Source of the DNA: Microvenator marinus
Lineage (GTDB): Bacteria > Myxococcota_A > Bradymonadia > Bradymonadales > Bradymonadaceae
DNA length: 64,000 bases
NCBI RefSeq assembly: GCF_007993755.1
Contig: NZ_CP042467.1
Coordinates: forward strand, 2,070,001 to 2,134,000
Reading direction: 5' to 3'
This document shows positions 26,400-37,246 of this stretch, piece by piece. The position numbers and the translations under genes were made by a program. A model generated the notes under the pieces. The model saw only the letters and a list, made by a program, of their open reading frames with translations. It searched no databases and had not been told where the DNA came from. How positions within the stretch are numbered: position 1 is the stretch's first letter; each line of letters opens with the position of its first letter.

Positions 26400-27739
26400 A
26401 GGTACACGCTCGTCTTGATACCGTTGAAGAAATTTTCGAGGTCGAACTTCTCGTTCGGGCTGTGCAATCGGTCGTCATTCAGACCGAGTCCAATTAGCAC
26501 GGTCGGCACCTTCAAGACGTCGGAGAAGGTCGCCACAACCGGGATGGAGCCGCCACCACGAATAAAGACAGGGTCTACGCCCCAGGCCTTTTTCAACGCG
26601 CCCATCGCCGAGTTCACTGCAAAATGATCACGCTCGGTCATCACCGGCCTTCCCCCATGATGAAACTCGATCTTCACCTTAAGACTTGGGTGAACGGTCT
26701 GACGAATATGCGCTGCGACCAGTTCCTCGATAGCTTTCGGGGTTTGGTCGGGCACGAGACGGCAGGAGAATTTTGCGCGCACCTTGGATGGGAGCACGGT
26801 CTTTGCGCCCTCGCCGGTAAACCCGCCGATGATGCCGTTGAAGTCGAGTGTGGGACGCGCCCACACGCGCTCGAGGCTTGTAAACCCAGCTTCGCCTTTG
26901 CCAGCTGTAGCGCCGGTACTTCCCACAAACTCAGACTCGTCAAAGGGGAGCGCTGCAAAACCGTCACGCTCTTCCTGACTAAGCTCACGCACTGCGTCGT
27001 AAAAGCCCGGAATCGCAATATGGCCCTTTTCATCGTGGAAGCTCGCGATAAGCCGCCCAAGCTCGTTGATAGGGTTCGGAATCGCTCCACCAAAGAGACC
27101 ACTGTGCAGATCGTGATCTGCGCCTTCTATCTCGATTTCAAAGTACGCAAGTCCTCGCAACGAATACATGATGGCCGGCAAACCTCGCGCGTACATCGAC
27201 GAATCCGAGATCAACACTGCATCACACGAAAGCTTCTCGCGATTGGCCTCGACCCAGGGGTCGAGGTGCACACTTCCGACTTCTTCTTCGCCTTCGATCA
27301 GGATCTTGACGTTGACCGGCAAGGTACCGGTGGCTTTCAAGTGCGCCTCGAGCCCCTTAACGTGAGCGAATGACTGGCCTTTATCATCGGTGGCGCCACG
27401 AGCGAAGATCTTGCCGTCTTTGACCACAGGTTCAAATGGAGGGCTCTCCCAGAGCTCCAGCGGATCTGGAGGCTGCACGTCGTAGTGGCCGTAGAGGAGA
27501 ACTGTGGGTTTCCCAGGCGCCTCCAAGTGCTCAGCGTAGACGATGGGATGGCCGCCGGTTTCGTGGAGTTCCACGGTCTTCAAGCCGATGCCTTTGAGAT
27601 GAGAGACCAACCAATCAGCGGCGCGACGCACGTCGGGCGCGCTCTCCTTGTCGGTAGAAATCGATGGAATGCGCAAGAAGTCCAAAAGTTCGTTCAGGAA
27701 CTCATCTTGCTTTGACTCTGCGAATTCAATGGGTGTCAT
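26375..27739 (-). CDS. M20 family dipeptidase
   Basis: 454 residues, typical of the carnosinase/CNDP-like dipeptidase branch of M20 metallopeptidases, which use two zinc ions. Metal and catalytic motifs are visible: YGHYDVQPPDP near 82, GATDDKGQ near 117, EGEEEVGS near 150 and a late His in the C-terminal region (LNDDRLHSPNE near 427). The lid/dimerisation domain lies at about 195-330 and includes DHDLHSGLFGG. No signal peptide, so it acts in the cytoplasm, presumably on short peptides. It is upstream of and overlaps the lipoprotein at 25617. Confidence 0.92.
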   Translation of the reverse strand: MTPIEFAESKQDEFLNELLDFLRIPSISTDKESAPDVRRAADWLVSHLKGIGLKTVELHETGGHPIVYAEHLEAPGKPTVLLYGHYDVQPPDPLELWESPPFEPVVKDGKIFARGATDDKGQSFAHVKGLEAHLKATGTLPVNVKILIEGEEEVGSVHLDPWVEANREKLSCDAVLISDSSMYARGLPAIMYSLRGLAYFEIEIEGADHDLHSGLFGGAIPNPINELGRLIASFHDEKGHIAIPGFYDAVRELSQEERDGFAALPFDESEFVGSTGATAGKGEAGFTSLERVWARPTLDFNGIIGGFTGEGAKTVLPSKVRAKFSCRLVPDQTPKAIEELVAAHIRQTVHPSLKVKIEFHHGGRPVMTERDHFAVNSAMGALKKAWGVDPVFIRGGGSIPVVATFSDVLKVPTVLIGLGLNDDRLHSPNEKFDLENFFNGIKTSVYLWDELAQS

Positions 27740-27763
27740 AAGGGCTTACCTTCTTCGATAGTA

Positions 27764-28270
27764 TTATTTTGTGGCGTAGTGGAGCGTGTATTTGACCGGT
27801 CCTGTAATCTTCGAGCTCGTCACGACCACCTGCACGATCAGCTTTTTATTATCCCCGCCAAAATTATAGGTCATGACCTTTTTCCCGTCGTCAGACGTAT
27901 AGGTCTGAACGATCTTCTGGCCATCGAGCTCCTGTGTCACTGTGAAAGACTCGCCGTCATCACGCTTCCACTTCACAGCTTTGCCATTTGTGGTGATGGG
28001 CTTTCGATCATCGTGCTGAATGGAGATAGATTTACCTTTGATCTCTAACGTAATGGTCTCGAACGGGGTGTTCGATTTCTCGAGCTTTCCGCGAGCGATG
28101 GGCTTTGTGATGAAGCTCATATCGTCGATGGCGGACTCAATGCCACGCTTGATAGCAGCCATGCTCTTGTCTTTTGCATCCACGGCGCTGTACGTGACCT
28201 TGCCGGAAGGTTGGGCCAGAGCAGGCGAGCTGAACAAGATCAAAAACAATGCACTCAGTAGGAATCTCAT
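27764..28270 (-). CDS. Small secreted protein of unknown function
   Basis: 168 residues. A Sec signal peptide ends at about residue 19-20 (SSPALAQ). The mature part is basic/polar with alternating strand-like segments (ETITLEIKGKSISIQ, FTVTQELDGQKIVQTYT), suggesting a small beta barrel or a lipocalin-like fold. I do not recognise a family. It lies 24 bases upstream of the M20 gene and about 53 after the antiporter gene, all on the minus strand. Confidence 0.65.
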   Translation of the reverse strand: MRFLLSALFLILFSSPALAQPSGKVTYSAVDAKDKSMAAIKRGIESAIDDMSFITKPIARGKLEKSNTPFETITLEIKGKSISIQHDDRKPITTNGKAVKWKRDDGESFTVTQELDGQKIVQTYTSDDGKKVMTYNFGGDNKKLIVQVVVTSSKITGPVKYTLHYATK

Positions 28271-28323
28271 ACCATCTCCTCGTCAGATTTCTCGGCCACG
28301 ATACTCCTTTGCCAAGGGTAGAA

Positions 28324-29913
28324 TCAAGCAGCCTCAGAAGCATCGGGATGTGGAGCGCGCTCAGGGCCTTTGTACTTGGAGTACCAATCCAAAAACTCTG
28401 AGGCTGCGGCCTCCGCGTAAGGGACCGGAATCCCACCCGCCTGCTTGATCATTTCAGCCTCGGCATCCTCAAATACGCGCACGAGCGTTGGGATTCCCGA
28501 GAGTTCGCGGACAATTCGGCAATTATCGGAAACCTGTTTCAACGTACTGACCACGAGTTTCGCGTGATGCGCCCGAATCTCTTTCAAGATTCGCGGATCT
28601 GAGGCGTCTGCCTTGGTGACACGCGCCCCAGACTTCTCGGCCCATTCACATACCACCGGATCGTGATCCACCACCACGACCACGTGATCCTCGTCTAGGA
28701 GCCGTCTTACAAGGGTTTCGGCATTGCGCCCTACCCCAAGCACTACGACGTGATCTTCTACGTCGAGCTGGTCGATTTGCCGCCGCAAGGTGGACGGATG
28801 AATCTTGAGAAGACGCCAGACGTTCTTCTCGGTTGCGAGGAATTGCGTCAAGACCATGGTCACCACGGTGGCCAGGGTGATGGCCGCCAGAAGTTCCGAA
28901 TCGAGCATGTCTTGACCCGCACCTAACAAGGCCACAACAAGAGAGAACTCGCTTGTCTGGGCAAGCAAAAGTCCTGATTCGATAGACGACCGTGCGGTCA
29001 TACCACTGCGCTCAGCGAACCAAGTCACCAGTAGAGGAGTCGTAATCATGACGCCAAGGGCCATCAGACCTGCGACGAGCACCGTCTTCAAGGTCGGGAT
29101 GACCAACATCGCACCCAGGGCTGTGAAGAAAAGCGCGATGAAGAAGTCCGACATACTCGTCAACTGCCCTCGAATCACGGCGTTGACCGGAAACGGCGAC
29201 ACGGCAAAACCCGCACAGAAAGCCCCAGTCACAAGCGGCACATCCAGGAAGTGAGAGCCCCCGATAAAGATAAAGAGTATCGCCATGACCACGATTAATT
29301 GAGCCTCCTCGTCGAGCCTCAACTTGGTCAAAAGCCATGGCACCAAGGTACGCGCTGAAACCCACGCGACCACCAGGAGAGCCATTGAACGAAAGAGTGC
29401 GCTTTCCACCGCGAGTTGGCCCTCAGGCCATCGCATCAGCGCCCCGAGCGCAAGGACAACCAAAACGTCTTGGATAAGCAGCACGCCAAGCACCATGCGC
29501 CCAAACGGCTCATAGAACTGCCGTCTCTGCTTCAGGATTCGAACCACGATGAACGTGGAGCTCGCCGCGAGTGCGAGGGCAACATAAGCCGAGCCCAGCG
29601 GATCGAAGCCTAGCCAATAGGCGATGCCAAATCCCATCGCTCCGAGGGCGAGAAACTGTGAGATGCCGACTTTGAAGGCTACTACACCCTGCCGTGCAAA
29701 TCGCGCGGGGTTCAGCTCGGCACCTGCAACGAAGACCAAAACCGTGACACCCATCAAGAGCACGAAGCTCACGAAATCGCTACTACCTAGGAGCCCGGAC
29801 GCGTTGAGGCCGATTCCGGCGGCCACAAGCAGCGGCGGTGCAGGCACCTTCGCCCACGTCGACACACCGTAGGCAACCGCGGCGCACACCAAGAGAAGGG
29901 CAAAAGCGCTCAT
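28324..29913 (-). CDS. CPA2-family cation:proton antiporter with RCK domain (second of tandem pair)
   Basis: 529 residues. About twelve hydrophobic segments cover residues 1-370 and match the Na+/H+ exchanger fold of the CPA2 (KefB/KefC-like) family; the conserved VTGAFCAGFAVSP segment lies near 240. From about 385 a TrkA-N/RCK domain begins (DHVVVLGVGRNAETL, then VVVDHDPVV), which binds NAD(H) or nucleotides and gates transport. No KefF/KefG partner gene is seen. Probable role: potassium or sodium efflux in exchange for protons at the inner membrane. Its start overlaps the stop of the first antiporter gene by four bases. Confidence 0.88.
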   Translation of the reverse strand: MSAFALLLVCAAVAYGVSTWAKVPAPPLLVAAGIGLNASGLLGSSDFVSFVLLMGVTVLVFVAGAELNPARFARQGVVAFKVGISQFLALGAMGFGIAYWLGFDPLGSAYVALALAASSTFIVVRILKQRRQFYEPFGRMVLGVLLIQDVLVVLALGALMRWPEGQLAVESALFRSMALLVVAWVSARTLVPWLLTKLRLDEEAQLIVVMAILFIFIGGSHFLDVPLVTGAFCAGFAVSPFPVNAVIRGQLTSMSDFFIALFFTALGAMLVIPTLKTVLVAGLMALGVMITTPLLVTWFAERSGMTARSSIESGLLLAQTSEFSLVVALLGAGQDMLDSELLAAITLATVVTMVLTQFLATEKNVWRLLKIHPSTLRRQIDQLDVEDHVVVLGVGRNAETLVRRLLDEDHVVVVVDHDPVVCEWAEKSGARVTKADASDPRILKEIRAHHAKLVVSTLKQVSDNCRIVRELSGIPTLVRVFEDAEAEMIKQAGGIPVPYAEAAASEFLDWYSKYKGPERAPHPDASEAA

Positions 29914-31574
29914 TGCAGCTCCAAGTCGAGAACTCTATCCACCAACACGCCCATCCCAGCCTTCTTCGAATCGATGAGATACGTCACCCCCAATTCCTTG
30001 AGAGCGTCGTGTACCGTGGCGTCAAATCCGTGCACCACACAAGGCACACCCGCCTGTTGCGAGTGGTACGCGACAAGGTTGTTTGTATCTTCGATATGCA
30101 GTGTGGAAACCACCAACTTCGCGCGATCGAACCCTGCCTCTTCAAGAACTTGAAGGTACTCGACGTTTCCAAGCATCGACTTACACTCGAGGTCTTTGAC
30201 CTTGTTGATGTCTGTGTCGATAGCCAGCACCGTTTCGCCCTGGTCGTGCAATTGAACAGCGATTCTGCGCCCCATCGAATTCATTCCGATGATGATGATG
30301 TGGTCGCTCAGGACTTCGGCATCGGATTCTGGCGCTTCAACGTCCACGCCTAGAAACGAGAGCAACTCCCATTGTTTCACGCGTTCAAAGAGCCAATCCA
30401 AATGGATGATCAGGTAGGAACTCAAGATAATCGTCGAAAGCCCCACGATCGCGATGACAGCCAAGATCTCTTTGCCTATTAGGCCAGTCGACATACCCAT
30501 CGCAGCGAGTATGAACGAGAACTCGCTGATCTGAGCCAGCGTGATACCGGTCTTGAAACTCGTTTCCTGCGAATACCCAAGCCGTGAGACCAGGAAGATC
30601 AAAATCACGGGTTTGGCGATCACCACAAAAACCGCAAGCAAAATGGCCGGAACGAGTTGGTCACCTGCCTCTGTTAGCTGCATCTGCGCGCCAAGAGTCA
30701 CGAAGAACACGGCGATGAAGAAATTCATCAGGGCTTGAAGCCGGCGAATCAAATCGTGGGCACAACCGAGCTGGGCGAGGCTCATCCCTGCCAAAAATGC
30801 ACCGATCTCGGGACTTAGACCCAGCGACTCTGCGGCAACGACGGAGCCGAAACAAAGCGCGAGGCTCCAAATCAAGAGCATCTCGGGTCGGCGCGCCGCC
30901 CACTCGAACGGCTTCGGAAGCACATACTTTGCCAAAATCAACGCACCAACCAACATCACGACCATGCCCGCAAAGGCCTTTGCGAGGTCGAGCGCCATAT
31001 CGGCCCCGTTGGCTGACCCCTCACCTCCAATACCTGCTAGAAACGTCAGCGCGATGATGACTACGAGGTCTTGAACCAAGAGCACACCGACCGCGATACG
31101 ACCGTGGAAGGAATCCGTCTCTTTTCGCTGCCCGACGAGTTTCACCACAACCACGGTCGAGCTAAAGGTCAGCGCCACCGCCAGAAAGGCGGCGTCGACC
31201 ATCGAAAAACCCAATACGTAACTAATCCCGAATCCAGCGGCGGCAGTCAGCGAAATCTGGCCAAGGCCTGCGATTGCCGCAACTTTGCCCACGTCTTTGA
31301 TTCGCTCCAGGCTTAGTTCCAACCCAACCAGGAAGAGAAGCAAGGCAATGCCGAGGTGCGACATCATCGCGATTGCTGCATTTGCTCCTTCGGCGTGGTG
31401 GTCCGCTCCAAACGCGGAGCTCAGGTCCACAAGACCCAAAATCGGGTCTAACAAGAGGCCCGCGAAAATAAAGAGTACGATACTCGGTGTGGATAACTTC
31501 TTGGCGATGACGAGGAGAAACCCCGACATCACAATCATCATCCCGAGGGTCTCCAAGAAGACTGTATCTTTCAT
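29910..31574 (-). CDS. CPA2-family cation:proton antiporter with RCK domain (first of tandem pair)
   Basis: 554 residues from the ATG at 31574. This start overlaps the preceding hydrolase stop as ATGA and opens on the first membrane helix; a longer frame reaches 31703 but runs inside the hydrolase gene. About twelve membrane segments are followed by an RCK domain from about 420 (DHIIIIGMNSMGRRIA, VLAIDTDINK). GAFLAGMSLAQ near 280 matches the conserved ion-path helix. It differs clearly in sequence from the downstream antiporter, so this is not a recent duplication; the two may form a heteromer or have different ion preferences. Confidence 0.88.
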   Translation of the reverse strand: MKDTVFLETLGMMIVMSGFLLVIAKKLSTPSIVLFIFAGLLLDPILGLVDLSSAFGADHHAEGANAAIAMMSHLGIALLLFLVGLELSLERIKDVGKVAAIAGLGQISLTAAAGFGISYVLGFSMVDAAFLAVALTFSSTVVVVKLVGQRKETDSFHGRIAVGVLLVQDLVVIIALTFLAGIGGEGSANGADMALDLAKAFAGMVVMLVGALILAKYVLPKPFEWAARRPEMLLIWSLALCFGSVVAAESLGLSPEIGAFLAGMSLAQLGCAHDLIRRLQALMNFFIAVFFVTLGAQMQLTEAGDQLVPAILLAVFVVIAKPVILIFLVSRLGYSQETSFKTGITLAQISEFSFILAAMGMSTGLIGKEILAVIAIVGLSTIILSSYLIIHLDWLFERVKQWELLSFLGVDVEAPESDAEVLSDHIIIIGMNSMGRRIAVQLHDQGETVLAIDTDINKVKDLECKSMLGNVEYLQVLEEAGFDRAKLVVSTLHIEDTNNLVAYHSQQAGVPCVVHGFDATVHDALKELGVTYLIDSKKAGMGVLVDRVLDLELQ

Positions 31575-32809
31575 CTTCCCTCGATGAGCGCTGTAGATTC
31601 GTAGAGCGCGCGGCAGAGTGCGACCGCCCGAGGCGAGCGGACGTGCCAGTCCATTTTGTTCATGACATATCCGAAACTGATTTCGTTGACCGGATCTACC
31701 CAACCCAGGGCACCGCCCATTCCCGCGTGACCAAAGGACTCGGGGTTCGGTGAAAAGAGATGCCTTTCTTCTTTCAAGAATCCGTTGGACCAGCCGAGTG
31801 GCTTTTGAAGCACGCGATCATGGGTCGACCATCCGAGTCGCCGGTACGCCGGCTCCAGAGTTTCAGCCTTGAGAAATTGTCTACCCTCGAAGCTTCCTTC
31901 CATTGAGAACGGCAAGTAAGCGCGCGCCACCCCCTGCGCACTCCCCGTGGCCGAGGCCCAGGCGAGCTCGGAGCGCCGGACCGGCTCCTTGTTGTAGAGC
32001 GTCATATCGTTGCCCGGAATGGCAGGGTTGGTGAAGGCCTGACGCATCGTGGATTTACGGTCCAAAAACTCTTTGAGTACGAAAGCCTCTGTAGATTCCG
32101 GCTCCAGAGTCGCACTGGTCATCATCCTGAAGACGCGGGAAGGGGTCGCGGGCGGGTAGAGTGTGGCGATGAAGCTATCCTCGCTCTGCGGCGTTCCCAA
32201 ATGTACGTCCGAGGCCAGTGGCTCAAAGATCTCGCGACGCAAGAATGCGCCCATCGACTCGCCAGCGATCCGCTCAAAAAGCTCACGTGCGTACATTCCA
32301 AAGGTTATCGCATGGTATCCCTGATCTTCACCCGGCCTCCACGAGGGCTTTTGAGTCTCCATCGCTTCAAGGACTTTGGGATACCTTGAAGGATCCGTGA
32401 GGTCGTCCATGCTCAGTTTGGTATCTAAGAACGCCAAACCGCCACGGTGGCCAAGGAGTTGCCCGACCGTAATCTTTGACTTTCCCGACTGCGAAAACTC
32501 TGGCCAATAGGTGCCAACGGGTTCGGACCAATCCAGCAGACCACGGTCTGCCAGAAGATGCAGCGCCATGGCTGCAAATCCCTTCGTAACCGAGAAGACC
32601 ACAATGCGCGTATCTCGCTCCCATGCCCGGCTCGACTTCCTGTCCGCAAGACCACCCCAGAGGTCAACCACGCACTGGCCACTACGATAGACGGCCAGGC
32701 CTGCCCCAATTTCTTCGGTCTTGAGCTGATGAGCAAACACTTCGGCCACGCGTTCGTACCCGACCTCGAAGGTACCTTCTGCTGGCGCTGGGGCTGGGTT
32801 CTTGGCCAT
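31571..32809 (-). CDS. Serine beta-lactamase-like hydrolase (class C/esterase family)
   Basis: 412 residues from the ATG at 32809, chosen because GGAG lies six bases upstream; ATGs at 32815 and 32821 are close alternatives. The fold is that of class C beta-lactamases, DD-peptidases and EstB-type esterases. The catalytic SxxK is SVTK near residue 75; GHRGGLAFL near 130 and YHAITFG near 170 correspond to the following loop and Tyr region, and HAGMGG near 380 to the third motif. No signal peptide, which argues for an intracellular esterase rather than a periplasmic beta-lactamase. It is first in a three-gene run with the antiporters. Confidence 0.86.
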   Translation of the reverse strand: MAKNPAPAPAEGTFEVGYERVAEVFAHQLKTEEIGAGLAVYRSGQCVVDLWGGLADRKSSRAWERDTRIVVFSVTKGFAAMALHLLADRGLLDWSEPVGTYWPEFSQSGKSKITVGQLLGHRGGLAFLDTKLSMDDLTDPSRYPKVLEAMETQKPSWRPGEDQGYHAITFGMYARELFERIAGESMGAFLRREIFEPLASDVHLGTPQSEDSFIATLYPPATPSRVFRMMTSATLEPESTEAFVLKEFLDRKSTMRQAFTNPAIPGNDMTLYNKEPVRRSELAWASATGSAQGVARAYLPFSMEGSFEGRQFLKAETLEPAYRRLGWSTHDRVLQKPLGWSNGFLKEERHLFSPNPESFGHAGMGGALGWVDPVNEISFGYVMNKMDWHVRSPRAVALCRALYESTALIEGR

Positions 32810-32908
32810 GTTCATCTCCATAATTGGCGGTAATTGCGGCGGACAACCGGCGCGAAACGTACTACAGCTAGGCGCAAATGACGAGGTTAACTCACTTGCG
32901 GAGTCACG

Positions 32909-33637
32909 ATGAGTGAAACGATTGTTTCGATGAAGGCGCTCGCGAAAGCTTTTGGAGACACAGAAGTTTTGGCCCCTCTGACCAAAGAGATCTCGGCCGG
33001 AGAGGTGATTGGAATCGTGGGACCAAACGGGGGTGGAAAGAGTACCTTGCTTGGCTTGATGGCCGGACTTCAACGCCCATCGAGTGGGAGCATCGAGATT
33101 TGTGGGAAGCCCGCACACCTGATCGCTTTGCAGAGCGCCGGCCTGGTCGGGCTCGTCCTCGCGCGTCCAGGCCTCTATCCACTTTTGAACGGCCGCGAAA
33201 ATCTCGAGTACTTTGGTGGCCTCTTTGGGCTCTCAAAATCGGAAGTGAAATCCAAAGCCGCCGAACTCGTGGACCTTTTTGGCCTCAAGCCACATATGGA
33301 AAAACGCCTTCACACGTGGTCGACCGGCATGCAGCAGAAATTGAGTCTGGTCCGGGCACTACTCCTTTCGCCGAAACTCCTTCTTGTAGATGAACCCGCA
33401 GCGAACCTTGACCCCGTGGCCGCGAAGGCCTTCTACGACGAGCTCAGACGCCGCGCAGACTCAAAGGAATCTCCACTCGCCTGTGTGTGTGTCACGCATG
33501 ACTTAAACGCAGCAGAAGCCATTTCTGACCGTGTCTGGGTTGTGAACGGAGGCCTCAAGGAGGAAATCAAACTCAAGAGGAAGACGCATAACCAGGAAGG
33601 GCCCATTTTTGAAGCGTGGAAGAGGGCAATCTCATGA
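32909..33637 (+). CDS. ABC transporter ATP-binding protein
   Basis: 242 residues. It powers the membrane partner encoded directly downstream. Walker A is GPNGGGKST (residues 34-42), the Q-loop region follows near 80, the signature is WSTGMQQKLSL near 137, Walker B is LLLVDEP near 158 and the H-loop is VCVTHD near 190. The signature reads STGMQQ in place of LSGGQ, as in CcmA/NodI and ABC-2 type exporters. GGAG seven bases before ATG supports the start. Its stop overlaps the permease start (ATGA at 33634-33637). The cargo is unknown; with a single permease subunit an export role is more likely than uptake. Confidence 0.9.
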   Translation: MSETIVSMKALAKAFGDTEVLAPLTKEISAGEVIGIVGPNGGGKSTLLGLMAGLQRPSSGSIEICGKPAHLIALQSAGLVGLVLARPGLYPLLNGRENLEYFGGLFGLSKSEVKSKAAELVDLFGLKPHMEKRLHTWSTGMQQKLSLVRALLLSPKLLLVDEPAANLDPVAAKAFYDELRRRADSKESPLACVCVTHDLNAAEAISDRVWVVNGGLKEEIKLKRKTHNQEGPIFEAWKRAIS

Positions 33638-34413
33638 ATCGAGTTCTCTTGGTCGCAAGAACCGAGGTGATGGAGCAACTCCGTCAACCCTATATGATCG
33701 TCATCTTGGCTCTTAACTATGTGTTGTGGGGTTCACTTTTCGTATTTGGTCTCATGGCGCTTAGTAGTGTCCAAGACAACCCACAAGCGTTGGTCCTGCT
33801 GGAGCAACAAGCAACGGGACTGGGACTCTGCAGCGGTGAAACTGCACTCATCGCCATGACACGCCTAATGACCTCGACCTTTGGTGCGGTCTTCTTCACC
33901 ACGATCCCTCTCTTCGTTGCGATCATGTCGGGTTACTCTGTGCTTCATGACCGTGCAGTCGGCGCCTTACCATTCCTGATGTTGGCGCCCCTCTCCCGTT
34001 ACCAACTGGTATTCGGAAAGGTGTTAGGAGCCTTGGCGATACCTTTTCTGCTCCATCTCGTCTTCGTAGGCGCAATTAGCGCTACCGCGCTTCAGTTCGA
34101 GGTGATGGATCCACAAGCCTACAGATTTGGCGGCTCAGCTGCGTGGTGGGTAGCCTATCTTTTAGGAGCACCATCGGCCGCCTTCTTGATTGGTAGTCTT
34201 GGGGTCGTGATTTCCGGGCTCTCGAGCGATGTTCGCACATCCATGCAGTACACCTCCTTCTTCATTGGCATACTCAGCCTTGGTTTTGGCTTCGCGCTTT
34301 TTGACGGCATCCGTTTTGGTGTGGGCGCTCAGCTCGCGTTTGTCGCCGCCTGCCTTGGAATGGCATTGCTCGTCCTTCTTGCAGGGAGCCGAATCATCAG
34401 CCGAGATATCTAG
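33634..34413 (+). CDS. ABC-2 type transporter permease
   Basis: 259 residues from the ATG at 33634, inside the ATGA overlap with the ATPase gene. Six hydrophobic segments are visible (about 20-45, 75-100, 115-140, 150-175, 190-215 and 230-250), the usual topology of ABC-2/CcmB-like permeases. HDRAVGALPFLMLAPLSR near 108 matches the conserved cytoplasmic loop that contacts the ATPase. No substrate-binding protein is encoded nearby. The gene is convergent with the CAP-domain gene; GAGCGCTC followed by TCTTTT at about 34417-34432 might form a weak terminator. Confidence 0.85.
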   Translation: MNRVLLVARTEVMEQLRQPYMIVILALNYVLWGSLFVFGLMALSSVQDNPQALVLLEQQATGLGLCSGETALIAMTRLMTSTFGAVFFTTIPLFVAIMSGYSVLHDRAVGALPFLMLAPLSRYQLVFGKVLGALAIPFLLHLVFVGAISATALQFEVMDPQAYRFGGSAAWWVAYLLGAPSAAFLIGSLGVVISGLSSDVRTSMQYTSFFIGILSLGFGFALFDGIRFGVGAQLAFVAACLGMALLVLLAGSRIISRDI

Positions 34414-34430
34414 AACGCGAGCGCTCTCTT

Positions 34431-35099
34431 TTACTTTAGGAGCTCGCTGACTTGGAATTTCTGGACAAAGGTCACCATAGACATGCCATTGGCGTCCGGC
34501 GTCATATAGGACCCACAGCCGACTTCACGAGCGTTCCTATCAAGAAGGTTGGCGCGATGCCCTGGAGAATTCAGCCACCCGTCAACCACGGTGCGGGCCA
34601 GCGACGCATAGGTGTGCGGGCTAAGAAGCGGCCCATCCGCGGTAATTGAGTAACCACCCTGCCTGACATAGACCCCCTGGTCGGGACCAATTGGGTAGCC
34701 GGGAATCCATGCGAGATTCTCAGAGGTAATTGGATTGGCTCCACCCGCCGCCGCGACGCGCTGATCGGGCAATCTCATCGCCGAGTTCGAAGGATGCTCA
34801 TGCGCCAAGAACCCACCGCGTGCCGACTCTTCGGCATACGCGCTCGCCGCCTTTTCCAGAGTCGCGTTCCAACGTAAGCCTTGCCCCCCTTGGGCGATTC
34901 GTGCCTCGTTCGTGGCGAGGTGGCACGCGGCATTGATCTTCTCGTAATCGGGGGAAGACCAATCGATCACGTCTGCAAATTCGCTGGTGCCGAGCCTATT
35001 TGGCTCTATGACATCAGGATGATTGATATAGCTATTGGATAAGCCGCCACAGCCGGAAATGAGGGCAGCTAGTAGAAGAGAAGACAAGAGAACGCGCAT
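34431..35099 (-). CDS. CAP/SCP-domain lipoprotein
   Basis: 222 residues from the ATG at 35099, preceded by GGAG and opening a lipoprotein signal (LAALISGC, Cys near 17). A TTG at 35126 lies inside a terminator hairpin and is a poor alternative. The CAP (SCP/PR-1) fold is recognisable: LATNEARIAQG near 70, WNATLEKAASAYAEESA near 85, a His (AHEHPS near 112) and WLNSPGHRANLLDR near 185 with the second His of the putative metal-binding cleft. Bacterial CAP proteins are secreted and bind lipids or act in cell wall processes; the role here is unknown. Confidence 0.88.
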   Translation of the reverse strand: MRVLLSSLLLAALISGCGGLSNSYINHPDVIEPNRLGTSEFADVIDWSSPDYEKINAACHLATNEARIAQGGQGLRWNATLEKAASAYAEESARGGFLAHEHPSNSAMRLPDQRVAAAGGANPITSENLAWIPGYPIGPDQGVYVRQGGYSITADGPLLSPHTYASLARTVVDGWLNSPGHRANLLDRNAREVGCGSYMTPDANGMSMVTFVQKFQVSELLK

Positions 35100-35137
35100 A
35101 AAAACTCCACTCAGGGTTTGAGTCAAACCATGAGTGG
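35100..35137 (-). terminator. Intrinsic terminator after atpC, overlapping the ribosome site of the CAP gene
   Basis: On the minus strand CCACTCA pairs with TGAGTGG, and inside it GGTTTGA pairs with TCAAACC, separated by one mismatch and a tiny loop (35107-35137). AGTTTTTA follows immediately. This is a strong rho-independent terminator for the atp operon. The GGAG ribosome site and ATG of the next gene fall in its 3' arm and U-tract, so that gene may be read weakly by read-through only. Confidence 0.85.
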
Positions 35138-35144
35138 GTCTAAT

Positions 35145-35600
35145 TTATTCGCCTTCTTCGTGCATCAACAAACGCATACGGGCACGCTTGAGAGCCTCTT
35201 GGTGACGCTCTAGAACCTCGCCTTCGACTTCCTCGGACTTCGCACGCTCCTCCATCGCGAGGAGCTCGCGCTCGGCCTCTTCGATCGCAGCCTTGGCAGC
35301 GTTTACGTCGATCTCATCGTAGCCGTCACACGCCTCGGTCATCACGGTGACCTTGTCGGGCAACACTTCGACGAATCCGCCATCAACGAAGAACTTACGC
35401 TCACCGCTAACTTGCTCGCGACCAATCTCGCCCTTGAAGCCTCTCACGGTCATTTGACCGATACCAAGACCGGAGAGCAAAGGAAGGTGGCCAGGAAGGA
35501 TGCCCATTTGGCCTTCACTACCGGGAAGGATAATCTCCTCGGCAGAGCCGACCAATACAGCTTTTTCCGGCGTTACGACTTCAATGGTCAGAGTTGACAT
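35145..35600 (-). CDS. atpC: ATP synthase F1 epsilon subunit
   Basis: 151 residues, a little longer than usual (about 135-140). It forms the foot of the central stalk with gamma and can inhibit ATP hydrolysis. The N-terminal beta-sandwich is clear (LTIEVVTPEKAVL, ILPGSEGQMGILPGHLPLLS), and the C-terminal two-helix domain is rich in Glu, Ala and Arg (residues 90-150). It lies two bases after atpD and is last in the operon, followed by an intrinsic terminator. Confidence 0.95.
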   Translation of the reverse strand: MSTLTIEVVTPEKAVLVGSAEEIILPGSEGQMGILPGHLPLLSGLGIGQMTVRGFKGEIGREQVSGERKFFVDGGFVEVLPDKVTVMTEACDGYDEIDVNAAKAAIEEAERELLAMEERAKSEEVEGEVLERHQEALKRARMRLLMHEEGE

Positions 35601-35602
35601 GA

Positions 35603-37216
<1,614 letters not shown>

Positions 37217-37246
37217 TTACGTTAACGTTGTTTTGAAAAAATCGAT

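Noticed and set aside
31575-31703. Longer N-terminus of the first antiporter
   Set aside because: It lies inside the hydrolase gene, and the ATG at 31574 overlaps the hydrolase stop in the same way as the other genes of the run.
34417-34432. GAGCGCTC followed by TCTTTT as a terminator for the ABC genes
   Set aside because: The stem is only four base pairs with no loop; too weak to report as a feature.
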